Of a DNA stretch of 18,708 nt, positions 1-7,800 are shown piece by piece. Position 1 is the stretch's first letter. Every line of letters begins with the position of its first letter. Below the pieces are notes generated by a model. It saw nothing but the letters and a program-made list of their open reading frames with translations. It did not search any database and had not been told where the DNA came from. The stretch is from CAYXVB01 sp964467785 (GTDB lineage Bacteria; Bdellovibrionota; UBA1018). Position numbers and translations under genes: made by a program. Where the stretch lies: assembly GCA_964467785.1 (NCBI GenBank), contig CAYXVB010000068.1:1-18708 (forward strand), written 5' to 3'.

Positions 1-31
1 CGCCAAGCGCCTCGATGCGGGACTTTACCGT

Positions 32-796
32 TCAAATCAGATTGAGCGGATGAAGACTTCCGACAAACAGAAACACAAAAAAAGAGATCAACGAGATTCC
101 CAACCAGAAGAGCGCTCGAAAGGTCGGGCGGAGAGCCTGGCTTCGCACGCTGTGGCCCGCGCTCTTGACGGCGCTCCGCAAGCGGAGCTCCCGATACTGA
201 GCGGAATCGACTGCCACAAGGGTTTCTTGAAAGATCTCGCCCGTGAACACCGCCGTGAGCGAACCATCGCTCTTGCGACGGGCGCGGTAAGGGAGGCCAT
301 TGCGACGCGTGAGATCCTCGGTGAACGCGGGAGGCCGCCGATTCTGCTGCGTGAGGATGAAACGCTGGCCGCCCACTTCGATCACGTCGTGCAGGAGCAC
401 CTTGCGTCGCGCTCCCGGCTGCATCGGCACGGAGTTGACCCGGGTGGCGTTGACTGTGCCGAGATCCTCCACGTAAAGCGCACTGCCCTGGATCCAGAGC
501 CGGCAATGCTCCTTGCTCACGAGGGAATCGTCGACCCGGATCACCTGGCCCGCGTCCGTGGCGGAGTGGGGTCTGTTATCGCTGGTTTCGTTCCGGCCGA
601 TCCGCATGCCGCTGAGGATCTCGTGAAACGCCTTTGAGTTGTTATGATAAAGGTAATAACGATGCGCGCTCTTGAGGACGGCCATCGGAACGGCCTCGGG
701 CTTCGAGACCGAGCCCTTCTTCGCAAGTCCTCTTGCCTCGGCTCCCCGTCGATCGGCGCGCTGGTTTCGACGCTCAGTACGGATCAAGACTGACAT
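32..796 (-). CDS. FHA-domain protein with C-terminal membrane anchor
   Basis: A 254-residue protein. The FHA (phosphothreonine-binding) domain lies at about residues 60-148: RIGR at 65-68, SKEH at 94-97 (the Ser and His that contact phosphopeptide in FHA folds), then DLGTVNATRVN, a variant of the usual D-S-NGT-VN strand, and a closing GGQRFIL. The N-terminal 40 residues are very basic. A single hydrophobic segment at about 226-247 near the C-terminus suggests an inner-membrane tail anchor with FHA in the cytoplasm. The ATG at 796 is preferred over a longer frame beginning at 874, because GGGGG lies just upstream and the extra N-terminal residues look like untranslated leader. It is co-oriented with sthA, with a 137-nt gap holding a hairpin. 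The FHA call is firm. The partner, presumably a Ser/Thr kinase substrate, is unknown. Confidence 0.85.
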   Translation of the reverse strand: MSVLIRTERRNQRADRRGAEARGLAKKGSVSKPEAVPMAVLKSAHRYYLYHNNSKAFHEILSGMRIGRNETSDNRPHSATDAGQVIRVDDSLVSKEHCRLWIQGSALYVEDLGTVNATRVNSVPMQPGARRKVLLHDVIEVGGQRFILTQQNRRPPAFTEDLTRRNGLPYRARRKSDGSLTAVFTGEIFQETLVAVDSAQYRELRLRSAVKSAGHSVRSQALRPTFRALFWLGISLISFFVFLFVGSLHPLNLI

Positions 797-874
797 GGAA
801 ATTCCCCCAAAAACGACCCCTGAGGTTAGTTTAAGTGGAAAAATCCAGTCCTTGTAGTGAGCCAGCGCGGACAC

Positions 875-909
875 GGGGGCGAATCGTTTCGCTCAATTCT
901 TAAGCCCCC
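875..909 (-). other. Hairpin between sthA and the FHA gene
   Basis: A GGGGGC/GCCCCC inverted repeat (875-880 with 904-909) encloses a second short pair, GAAT/ATTC (881-884 with 896-899). It lies 25 nt after the sthA stop on the minus strand. No U-tract follows, so it is not a canonical intrinsic terminator. It may stabilise the sthA 3' end or act as a factor-dependent terminator. Confidence 0.35.
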
Positions 910-933
910 TGAACTTTGCGCCTCCACTCTGAC

Positions 934-2409
934 TTATGGGCTCTTTTTTGAGCTATTTCCCGTGGGCTTCAGACTGTTCGGGTGATTGATCTGGTTCACG
1001 GCGGCAAAGGCGGCGGTCTTGTAAGCCTCCGCCAGCGTCGGGTAATTGAATACGTTCTGGATGAAGTAGTTCACGTCCCCGCCAAAGTGCATCACCGCCT
1101 GGCCGATATGGATGAGATCGGCGGCATTATCGCCTACGATGTGGACGCCCAGGATCCCAAGCGTCTTGCGATCGACCAGAAGCTTGAGCAGGCCCCAACG
1201 GTCGCCCACGATTTGTCCACGGGCGAGCTCCTTGTAATGGGCGCGACCGATGACAAAATCGACCTTGCGAGCCGTGAGCTCCTCCTCGGTCGGGCCGAGC
1301 ATGGAGATCTCCGGGATCGTGTAGATGCCGTAAGGGAAATGCGTGGGCATCGGTTCGGCCTTGATGCCAAACGCGTGGCAGCACGCGATGCGCCCTTCCT
1401 CCATGCTGGTGGAGGCGAGCGCCGGCGGTCCGATCACGTCGCCCACGGCGTAGATATTGGGAATGTTGGTGCGGTAATACTTGTCGACGGTGATCAGGCC
1501 GCGGTCATTGACCTGCACGCCCACGGCCTCAAGGCCCAGGCCGGCGGTATTGCCCTTGCGGCCCTGCGCGATGAGCACGGCGTCGGCGGCGACCTTGCGG
1601 CCGTTGGACAGCACGACGCCCAATCCGGCGGCTTTGCCCTTCTTTTTGTCGATTCGGGTGGCCTCGGCCTCGAGCACGACCTCCACGCCCTGCGCGTTGA
1701 AGCGCTCAACCAGGCGGTTGACGATCTCACGGTCGACGCTGGCCAGGATCTCGTGGCGACGATCGACGAGCGTGACCTTCGAGCCCGCCATGGCGAACAT
1801 GCTCGCGTATTCGCAACCAATGATACCGCCGCCGAGCACGACCAGGCGCCGGGGGATCTTCTTGAGCGAGAGGACCGTATCACTGTCGAGCACCGTTTTG
1901 CCGTCAACCGGCAGGTGGGCCGGCGCGACGGGGTGGGCGCCCACGGCGATCACGATGAAGGAGGCGGTGAGCTTCTCGATGCCTCTTTTCGTTCTGACTT
2001 CGACATCATTAGGCGACACCAGGGTGCCGCGACCCAGGATCACGGTCACGCCATTGCGCTTGAGCTGATCTTCGACCACGACGCCTTCGCCCTCGACGAC
2101 GCGGTTCACCCGCTTCATCAAGCGAAGCATGTCGGGGCGGGGCGCGTTGCCACCTCGGCCCGAGCGCGCCGGACGGAGCGAACTCCCTGCGGCGTCATAC
2201 TCGCGCCCCAGCACTCCCTTACCGCTGAGCGACCAACGGTACACCGACTCGCGGAAGGACTTCGAGGGGAGCGTCCCGAAATGGACGCACCCTCCCCCGA
2301 CTGCGGAGTGGGCTTCGACGAGCGCGACTTTTTTTCCTGCTTTCGCCCCTTGCAACGCTGCCCGCGTGCCCGCGGGACCTGAGCCAATCACGATGAGATC
2401 AAAGAGCAT
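934..2409 (-). CDS. sthA: Soluble pyridine nucleotide transhydrogenase (Si-specific)
   Basis: A 491-residue flavoprotein of the pyridine nucleotide-disulfide oxidoreductase family that interconverts NADPH and NADH in the cytoplasm. FAD-binding GSGPAG is at residues 9-14 with E32. The NAD(P) Rossmann motif GGGIIG is at 193-198, and the dimerisation domain ends with FNYPTLAE (about 454-461). Two features separate it from lipoamide dehydrogenase or glutathione reductase. The redox CxxxxC motif is reduced to one Cys (C41 in GGGCVHFGTLPSK). The catalytic His of the C-terminal HPT-E motif is replaced, giving NYPT-E. Both are typical of SthA/UdhA. Some insertion follows the GTLPSK motif (about 66-92). 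It starts 24 nt after the cupredoxin stop, so the two are probably co-transcribed. The start ATG has GAGGG about 12 nt upstream. Confidence 0.9.
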   Translation of the reverse strand: MLFDLIVIGSGPAGTRAALQGAKAGKKVALVEAHSAVGGGCVHFGTLPSKSFRESVYRWSLSGKGVLGREYDAAGSSLRPARSGRGGNAPRPDMLRLMKRVNRVVEGEGVVVEDQLKRNGVTVILGRGTLVSPNDVEVRTKRGIEKLTASFIVIAVGAHPVAPAHLPVDGKTVLDSDTVLSLKKIPRRLVVLGGGIIGCEYASMFAMAGSKVTLVDRRHEILASVDREIVNRLVERFNAQGVEVVLEAEATRIDKKKGKAAGLGVVLSNGRKVAADAVLIAQGRKGNTAGLGLEAVGVQVNDRGLITVDKYYRTNIPNIYAVGDVIGPPALASTSMEEGRIACCHAFGIKAEPMPTHFPYGIYTIPEISMLGPTEEELTARKVDFVIGRAHYKELARGQIVGDRWGLLKLLVDRKTLGILGVHIVGDNAADLIHIGQAVMHFGGDVNYFIQNVFNYPTLAEAYKTAAFAAVNQINHPNSLKPTGNSSKKSP

Positions 2410-2422
2410 GGCCGTTGTATAC

Positions 2423-2440
2423 CCTCAGTTGCCTCAGTTG
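2423..2440. repeat. Tandem 9-bp duplication across the cupredoxin stop / sthA leader
   Basis: CCTCAGTTG occurs twice head-to-tail (2423-2431, 2432-2440). On the coding (minus) strand it reads CAACTGAGG twice. It covers the TGA stop of the cupredoxin gene and supplies two TGAGG Shine-Dalgarno-like cores ahead of sthA. It may be a slippage duplication, and it may tune translational coupling. Confidence 0.7.
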
Positions 2441-3099
2441 CCAAAACCGTTTGACGAAGAAAGTTCCTTCACTACCATCATGCCTTCCATTCCGTTCACA
2501 GGGCAATAAAAGCGATACTTGCCGGGCGTATTCGGCGTGAAAGTGATCTCTTCGATCTTCTGGCTGCGTAACTGCCTTCGCACCTGAAAGGAATCCATCA
2601 TGATGCACAATGTGTTCTTGGAGGCGCCGGTGACGAACATCCGCACCGGGACGTCACGGTTGACAAAGACGGTCTTTGGGAAAAAGCCCAGATCGTTGGC
2701 GATGAGAGCGACCTCCTGCACTCCCTTGAGACGCACTGCGGAGGGCGCGAGGTTATCAGTAGATCCGATGGGAGCCGGCGAGCCCACACGCGGCGGGAGC
2801 TGTTCTCCGCTCCCTTTTGGGGCGCTGTCCTCCACGCTGGCGATCCCGCGGGAGCCGCCTCGCAGTGGAGCGTCACGACCGGTGCCAATCGCCTCGTCGG
2901 CGGTTTCCATCTCCTCGACGGCGCGGCTGGCGTATCCCGCGCGAACTCCGGGGATCACCCTGACTGGCGGCGCACCAAAGCGCGATTCCGGAAAATCCTC
3001 TCCTCCGGCGCCATTGCCCGCGGCCCAAGCCGGGGCGCCCAGGCAGAGCGCGAGCGCGGCCCATGAGCTGAAAAATAACTCTCTCGAACTCCGTTCCAT
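2434..3099 (-). CDS. Exported cupredoxin-like protein lacking histidine
   Basis: A 221-residue protein with an N-terminal signal peptide (hydrophobic core about 9-25, likely cleavage after AWA). A disordered, Gly/Pro/Ser-rich stretch of about 100 residues follows, then a C-terminal cupredoxin domain (about 125-211). The domain ends in the family's typical F-TPNTPGKYRFYC strand followed by NGMEGMMVV. Expected metal-ligand positions are Cys and Met (C165, C199, M204, with M167/M168/M207/M208 nearby). No histidine occurs anywhere in the protein, so a classic type-1 blue copper site is unlikely. A Cu(I) Cys/Met site or a structural role is possible. The start is supported by AAGGAG 8 nt upstream. 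It is the first gene of a likely operon with sthA and is divergent from the hydrolase at 3280. Confidence 0.8.
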   Translation of the reverse strand: MERSSRELFFSSWAALALCLGAPAWAAGNGAGGEDFPESRFGAPPVRVIPGVRAGYASRAVEEMETADEAIGTGRDAPLRGGSRGIASVEDSAPKGSGEQLPPRVGSPAPIGSTDNLAPSAVRLKGVQEVALIANDLGFFPKTVFVNRDVPVRMFVTGASKNTLCIMMDSFQVRRQLRSQKIEEITFTPNTPGKYRFYCPVNGMEGMMVVKELSSSNGFGN

Positions 3100-3210
3100 A
3101 GAATTCGCTCCTTCTACTTAGATTAGATCGGTTTTCCGGATCCAAGCCTTAAAAATGAAAGCCTGTGAAGGTCCGAATCCAAAAGCGTCAAAAAACCATC
3201 ACTGCAAACT

Positions 3211-3237
3211 CTTGTTTTTTTGCAAGTGCGCAACAAG
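3211..3237. other. Inverted repeat in the divergent intergenic region
   Basis: CTTGTT (3211-3216) pairs with AACAAG (3232-3237), and an overlapping TTGC/GCAA pair surrounds AAGTGC. It sits in the 180-nt spacer between the divergent cupredoxin (minus) and hydrolase (plus) genes, so it may be an operator serving either. I see no convincing -10/-35 pair in this spacer. Confidence 0.3.
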
Positions 3238-3279
3238 CGCCCTAGCCCTGCCTCGGAGATTCATCTAATTTAGTTCTAA

Positions 3280-4335
3280 ATGAACCGATTCCTTGGCGCA
3301 GTCACCTTGGCGACGTCCCTGCTCTGCACTTCGACCATCCCCTTTGCAAAGGTCTCCCCAGGCCTGATAGCGGGGATAGGCCTTGCGGCCTTTTTCGCCC
3401 CAGTGAACATCCAAAAAGCACGGGCCGAATTCCCCGAAGGAATCACCGAGAGGTTCCAAGGCTACGTGACTCTGCCCAATGGCCAGGAGGTGTGGGTCGA
3501 CTACATTCCCCCAAAACCCGGCAAAGAAACGATCATCATGCTCAATGGGTTGACTTACGACACCACCAACTGGGACAAGCTCGTCAACCGAATGGGCCGC
3601 ACCCTGGACGAGGGCACGGGCATCCTGCGCTACGACATGCGCGGCATGGGAAAGACGTTCCAAAAGAACGGGCCGGTCACCGCCCCCATCCCCTATGAGG
3701 CGCAAGTCGAGGACCTCAAACTTCTCATTGAGAAAATGAAGTTCGAGCGCAAGCCCGTACTGCTCGGCCTTTCCTACGGCGGCGGCATCTCTCTTGCCTA
3801 CACCAAGAAGTACGCCGACACGATCGAGCAAACGATCGCGGTCGCGCCTTACGTGCGCCCCCTGACCTCGCAGGACGAGCAGTTCAAAGCGCTCATCCAC
3901 CTCGAGGAGTTCCTGAACGGGAACCATCTCTCCCCAAAGGAGTTCCAAGCGCGCTATTCGGCGCTCCTCAAGCTCAACGTCGAAACCGTTTACCCCCTCG
4001 CCGAGCCGGGCCCCTGGAACCCGGCCGCCGTCTTCAATCTCACCGAAGGAATCCGTGTCTGGAACGCGACTCTCGACGCCGAGATCGCCAAGATCCCCAA
4101 GGACAAGGTCACTCTGATCGCAGCGGCGTTTGACGAGTACGTCGAGTACGCCTCGCTCACGGAGCTTGCCGAGAAGCTCGGCCCCGCGCTCCGGCACTTC
4201 GAGATCGCCTTTTCGCGCCACAAGGTGCCGGAGGAAAACCCCGCGCTCATGAACCTGATCGTCCGGGAAACTCTCGCGCATCTCTACCAGGAGTCCTGCG
4301 TGCGGCGCTTTCGGCTCCTCGGAGCCGCAAGCTAG
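3280..4335 (+). CDS. Exported alpha/beta-hydrolase
   Basis: A 351-residue protein of the alpha/beta-hydrolase fold. The nucleophile elbow is GLSYGG (Ser165). The oxyanion-type loop is LNGLTYD (88-94) where HG is usual. D285 in AAFDEY is a plausible catalytic acid and H314 in SRHKVP the base. The N-terminus has two hydrophobic stretches (4-21 and 28-42) ending in KARA-EF, suggesting a long signal peptide or membrane anchor and a periplasmic or outer-surface enzyme. Substrate is not predictable; esterase, lipase and peptidase-like activities are all possible. The ATG directly follows an in-frame TAA. The nearest Shine-Dalgarno-like GGAG is about 22 nt upstream, so initiation is weak or atypical. 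It is not obviously part of the downstream sigma-54 operon. Confidence 0.8.
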   Translation: MNRFLGAVTLATSLLCTSTIPFAKVSPGLIAGIGLAAFFAPVNIQKARAEFPEGITERFQGYVTLPNGQEVWVDYIPPKPGKETIIMLNGLTYDTTNWDKLVNRMGRTLDEGTGILRYDMRGMGKTFQKNGPVTAPIPYEAQVEDLKLLIEKMKFERKPVLLGLSYGGGISLAYTKKYADTIEQTIAVAPYVRPLTSQDEQFKALIHLEEFLNGNHLSPKEFQARYSALLKLNVETVYPLAEPGPWNPAAVFNLTEGIRVWNATLDAEIAKIPKDKVTLIAAAFDEYVEYASLTELAEKLGPALRHFEIAFSRHKVPEENPALMNLIVRETLAHLYQESCVRRFRLLGAAS

Positions 4336-4350
4336 GGATCTGCGCTCGGG

Positions 4351-4369
4351 CTGTCTAAGGCTTAGACAG
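4351..4369. promoter_or_regulatory. 19-bp perfect palindrome, candidate activator site
   Basis: CTGTCTAAGGCTTAGACAG has 9-bp arms around a single central G. Its centre lies about 130 nt upstream of the transcription start predicted from the 4466 sigma-54-type promoter, the usual position for an enhancer-binding protein. It also begins 15 nt after the hydrolase stop and could form an RNA hairpin there, but no U-tract follows. The activator-site reading is inference. Confidence 0.45.
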
Positions 4370-4465
4370 GACTGACTGGCCACTGACAGAGCCAAAACGC
4401 CACTGCGTGAACGCATCGCCCGCCGGGCGCATGACAATTCGAGCACTTACGAATTGCGCGACCAC

Positions 4466-4480
4466 TGGCACCGCACTTGC
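4466..4480 (+). promoter_or_regulatory. Sigma-54-type promoter P1 (protease operon)
   Basis: TGGCAC-N5-TTGC matches the RpoN -24/-12 consensus, with correct spacing and the invariant GG and GC. The following TCAA is shared with the promoters at 11631 and 13746. The predicted transcription start is about 4491-4492, only about 6 nt before the ATG at 4498. Confidence 0.75.
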
Positions 4481-4497
4481 TCAAGGGCGTCCCGCGT

Positions 4498-4851
4498 ATG
4501 AGCAACAACGTCATCGATTTTGAAGCAGTGAAGAAGTTGAAAGCAGCGAAGAGCGAAGCAAGGGCCAGCGGGACCACCGAAAGCCCGACGAGCGACGAGA
4601 ACGAACAGGAGCTCGCCTACCACGCGAAGATCCTCGGAATGAACAAGCTCGAGCTGCTCGAGGAAATGGTGCGGTTTCAGGAGCTACGCTCTGCCACGGG
4701 CGAGCTCTCGCCCGAATCGATGAGGCGCGGGCGCCTGCTTTTCAAGGCGCTGGAAGACCACGCGGAGACCGAAGAGCTCCGGGTCCTTGCCCGCTCTTAC
4801 CGCCGGCATCTCGATCTCGAGCTGGCCGAGCATCGCAAGAATTCTCAATGA
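4498..4851 (+). CDS. Small helical cytoplasmic protein, unknown function
   Basis: A 117-residue protein, charged and predicted mostly helical, with no signal peptide, transmembrane segment or cysteine. I do not recognise a family. The N-terminus is NVIDFEAVKKLKAAKSEAR, then an acidic Ser/Thr-rich linker, then amphipathic helices (about 37-110) rich in Leu, Glu and Arg. A TTG-initiated start at 4477 is possible in frame but would lie inside the -12 promoter element, so ATG 4498 is chosen. The resulting leader is about 6 nt with no Shine-Dalgarno, implying near-leaderless translation. It is the first gene of the sigma-54-driven unit, 37 nt ahead of the large exported protein. As the only non-exported product there, it may be regulatory or a dedicated cytoplasmic partner; this is speculative. 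Confidence 0.65.
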   Translation: MSNNVIDFEAVKKLKAAKSEARASGTTESPTSDENEQELAYHAKILGMNKLELLEEMVRFQELRSATGELSPESMRRGRLLFKALEDHAETEELRVLARSYRRHLDLELAEHRKNSQ

Positions 4852-4869
4852 ACTCCGCTCCGGCGGAGT
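4852..4869 (+). other. Intercistronic RNA hairpin with UNCG tetraloop
   Basis: ACTCCGC (4852-4858) and GCGGAGT (4863-4869) form a perfect 7-bp stem closed by C-G around TCCG, which in RNA is a UNCG-class tetraloop. It lies between the small gene's stop and the AGGAAG ribosome-binding site (4875-4880) of the next gene. It may act as an mRNA stability or processing element that sets relative expression. Confidence 0.5.
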
Positions 4870-4888
4870 CGGTCAGGAAGTTTTTATT

Positions 4889-7800
4889 ATGAAGAAGCAC
4901 GCCATTCGACATCCATTGCTGCTGCAAGCGATCCGGCAGGACCGATGGTCTTGGTTGCCGACCGCGAAAGCGTTCGTCGTGGGCGCGGCCCTTGTCGCGC
5001 TCGCGGGGCGGGACGCGCTGGCCGGCAGCCTGGTGCTTCCGTTCTCGGGCGTGCATGAGCCCGCCGCCGACCTCCTCTACAAGGGAAGAGCCGTCGACTC
5101 CGACGACGCGGCGACGCTAGCCCGCCAAGGCGTCGATCTCGGCGTCCTCGATCCCACCTCAAGTGATCTGTGGAATACCAAAGGCGCTCTCCCCGTGACC
5201 CGTCCCCTCTCCTACCCCGAGGATGGCGGTCAGGTCTTTTTCCAGAGCGCGATGCGCTCAGCCTCGGGCATCGCGCGCGCGCGCGTCTACACGCCGGGCT
5301 CGCCTCCCCAGTCGTTCATTGTCAGCGCGAGCTTGAGCTCGCATGCCGCCATCGCGCGCGCTGCCCTGCTCAAGAGCCTGGGCTATGGCGTGGTCGCGCC
5401 CCGCTGGTATCGCAAGCTCACGATCCGCTTCGACTCGCTCGCGTACCGCGACCAGTTCGTCGATCTCATCATTAAGCAGACCCAGACCGCGCAGAGTCGC
5501 TGGGTCCCCGACGCCGAAAAAGATCTCCCCAAGGACCAACCGGTGGTCACGCTCCAGGACATCGTGCTGGAGCCGGGCCAAATCGAGACCCCGAACTTTC
5601 ACTGGGGCGCGATCCCGGATTATCGCACCCAGGGCAACTCCACGCTGCCCGCCCAGCGCGCCTTCCGGGCGCTCGTCGTGCCGCTCACGCTGCTCGACAT
5701 CCCTGAGAATCCCAATGTCTTCCCTTATACGACCGCGCAGATCTTCAGCGAATCGGCGATGTTCACCCATCCTTACGCCGAAAACTTTGCGTCCACGACC
5801 ATCGACGACGCGCGCTGGATCAGCCGTAGGATCGGCGCCCTGAAGCGCGAGACCCTGGAAGCGGCCGTTCGTTCGGCCGGATATCCCGACGACGTCACGG
5901 CCCTTTTGATCGAGAAGACCGTGGCCCGGCGCAATCAACTGCTTGAAGTCATGGGACTCAAAAAAGAGTTTCCCGTGCTGCCCTACGACGCGCATCTCAA
6001 CGTGGGCGCGGTGGTGGACGGCAAGCTCACCCGCGAGAGCTACCCGGGCTACGCGTTGCGCTTCAATTACGGCGACCCCTCCTCTCCGGTCCGCCGCGAG
6101 GAAATCCTCCGCTACCTCCGCATCGAGACGATCGCGTCGGTGATCGCCAAAGCCACCGAAAAGCTCAATGAGGCGATCACCGTCGCCTCGGCCTCGGACG
6201 TCGCCCAAAGGCATCAAAAGGCCGTCTTTGAAAAGCTGGTCCGCGAATTCAACGAGTCCATCAAATCGGGCAAGGCGCCGAGCAGTTCGCAGCCCGTGGC
6301 CACCTGGGGCGGCTGGATCAGCGGTTTCTCCGTCGCGGCCAACCGCAACGTGGTCACCGGCAACTATTACGGCGACGAGTCCAAGGCGCAGCTGGTGGAC
6401 AACCTCTCCGTGCAGGCCCAGCTCGGTTACTTCGCCGGCGTGGACAACATCCCCAACGTCCTGCCGGGAGTGACGGGCAACGTCGTCCTCCAGCGCAACT
6501 ACATCCATGTTCGACCCGTGGCCGACATGAAGGCCGCCATCGCGACGGACTGGAAATCGCTCTGGCAACCCAGATACATGAAGGACCTCGCGGCCAACCT
6601 TACCCAAGGCACGTCCACCGAGGCTTTCAAGAAGCTGCTCGACCAGCTCAAGCAAAACGAGATGCTCGTGATCACGGATACGATCGCCGCGGGCGTTCAG
6701 GGCCGGGTCACCGTGCCCTTGGTCAATCTGCTGGGCCTCGCTCCGCTCACGGAGAACCCCATTCTCAATCTCAACTCCGCGGCCCGGGCTACGGCCTACC
6801 GTCGGACGACCATCCTCCGCACTGCCAGCGGATTGCAGGTCTACCTCCAAGGCGTACGTTCGTCGGCCTTTGACACGGGCCTGGATTTCTACTGGTGGAT
6901 CAACGTCGCGCGCTACAATCACAGTGAGCGCGACGGCAACGCCGAGACCCGCGCCTACGTACTCGATCGCGCCGACGAAGATGGCGCTCCCGACCGCGAT
7001 CGCCGTCTCGTGCGCTCGATCCAGGCGCTTTTGCAATCCAACTCCGCCGAGAGCCTCGAAGAGGACTTCCGGCCCTATCGACTCAACCACTCCCTTGAAG
7101 CGTCCGTGAACCGCTATGATCTCCTGCGGTGGCGCTGGTTCTCCCTCGAAGAGGGCCATCTGCTCAAGATCCTGCCGCCGGGGCGAGTCCCCGGAGATCC
7201 GGGCACGCCCTACGACCCCAAGGACTTCGAGCGGCTGTTCTACAACGCCCGCATCCAGCGCCTCAATGGCGTAAGCGACGCGGACCTGCTCTCCAACGTC
7301 TTCAAGAAGATCACCAAGGGTTATTCCCCGATTCCGGGAGGAATGGGGAGCGACCCGGCCGACTCGCTGCTTGGCCACTCGCAGTGGACCGAGGTGTCGA
7401 CCGAGGCCGAGATCACTCCCTCGTCCACGCGGGGAACCTCCAAAGCCCTGGACGGATTGAAGCCTCCAGCACCGCCCGTCACACTCGTCGAGCGCCACTG
7501 GAAGGGCTGGATCCTCTCGCGCGCGAACCTCTTCGAGATGTTCGACTCGCTTGAAACGTCGATGAAGCCGCTCGACCTCGGCTATCCGCTCATCAACCGC
7601 GACGAGTTCGCCACGATGAAGCAGCTGCAGATGTACGAGCTCTCGACGGCGCTCTTGGTCTACAAGGCCGGGCTCGACAAGATCACGACCAAGCTGCTCG
7701 CCCCCCGACTGGCGGACGCCGCCGACTGGATCATCGCCACGGAAGACGCGGCGGAGTTCAAGCACTGGTGCGAGTCGCGCCGGGCCTACGGCGCCCAAGA

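Noticed and set aside
982..2382. 466-codon plus-strand frame opposite sthA
   Set aside because: The minus strand encodes an unmistakable flavoprotein; the plus frame is a His/Asp/Arg-rich shadow.
4351..4369. Palindrome considered as an intrinsic terminator of the hydrolase gene
   Set aside because: No U-tract follows on either strand; listed as a regulatory candidate instead.
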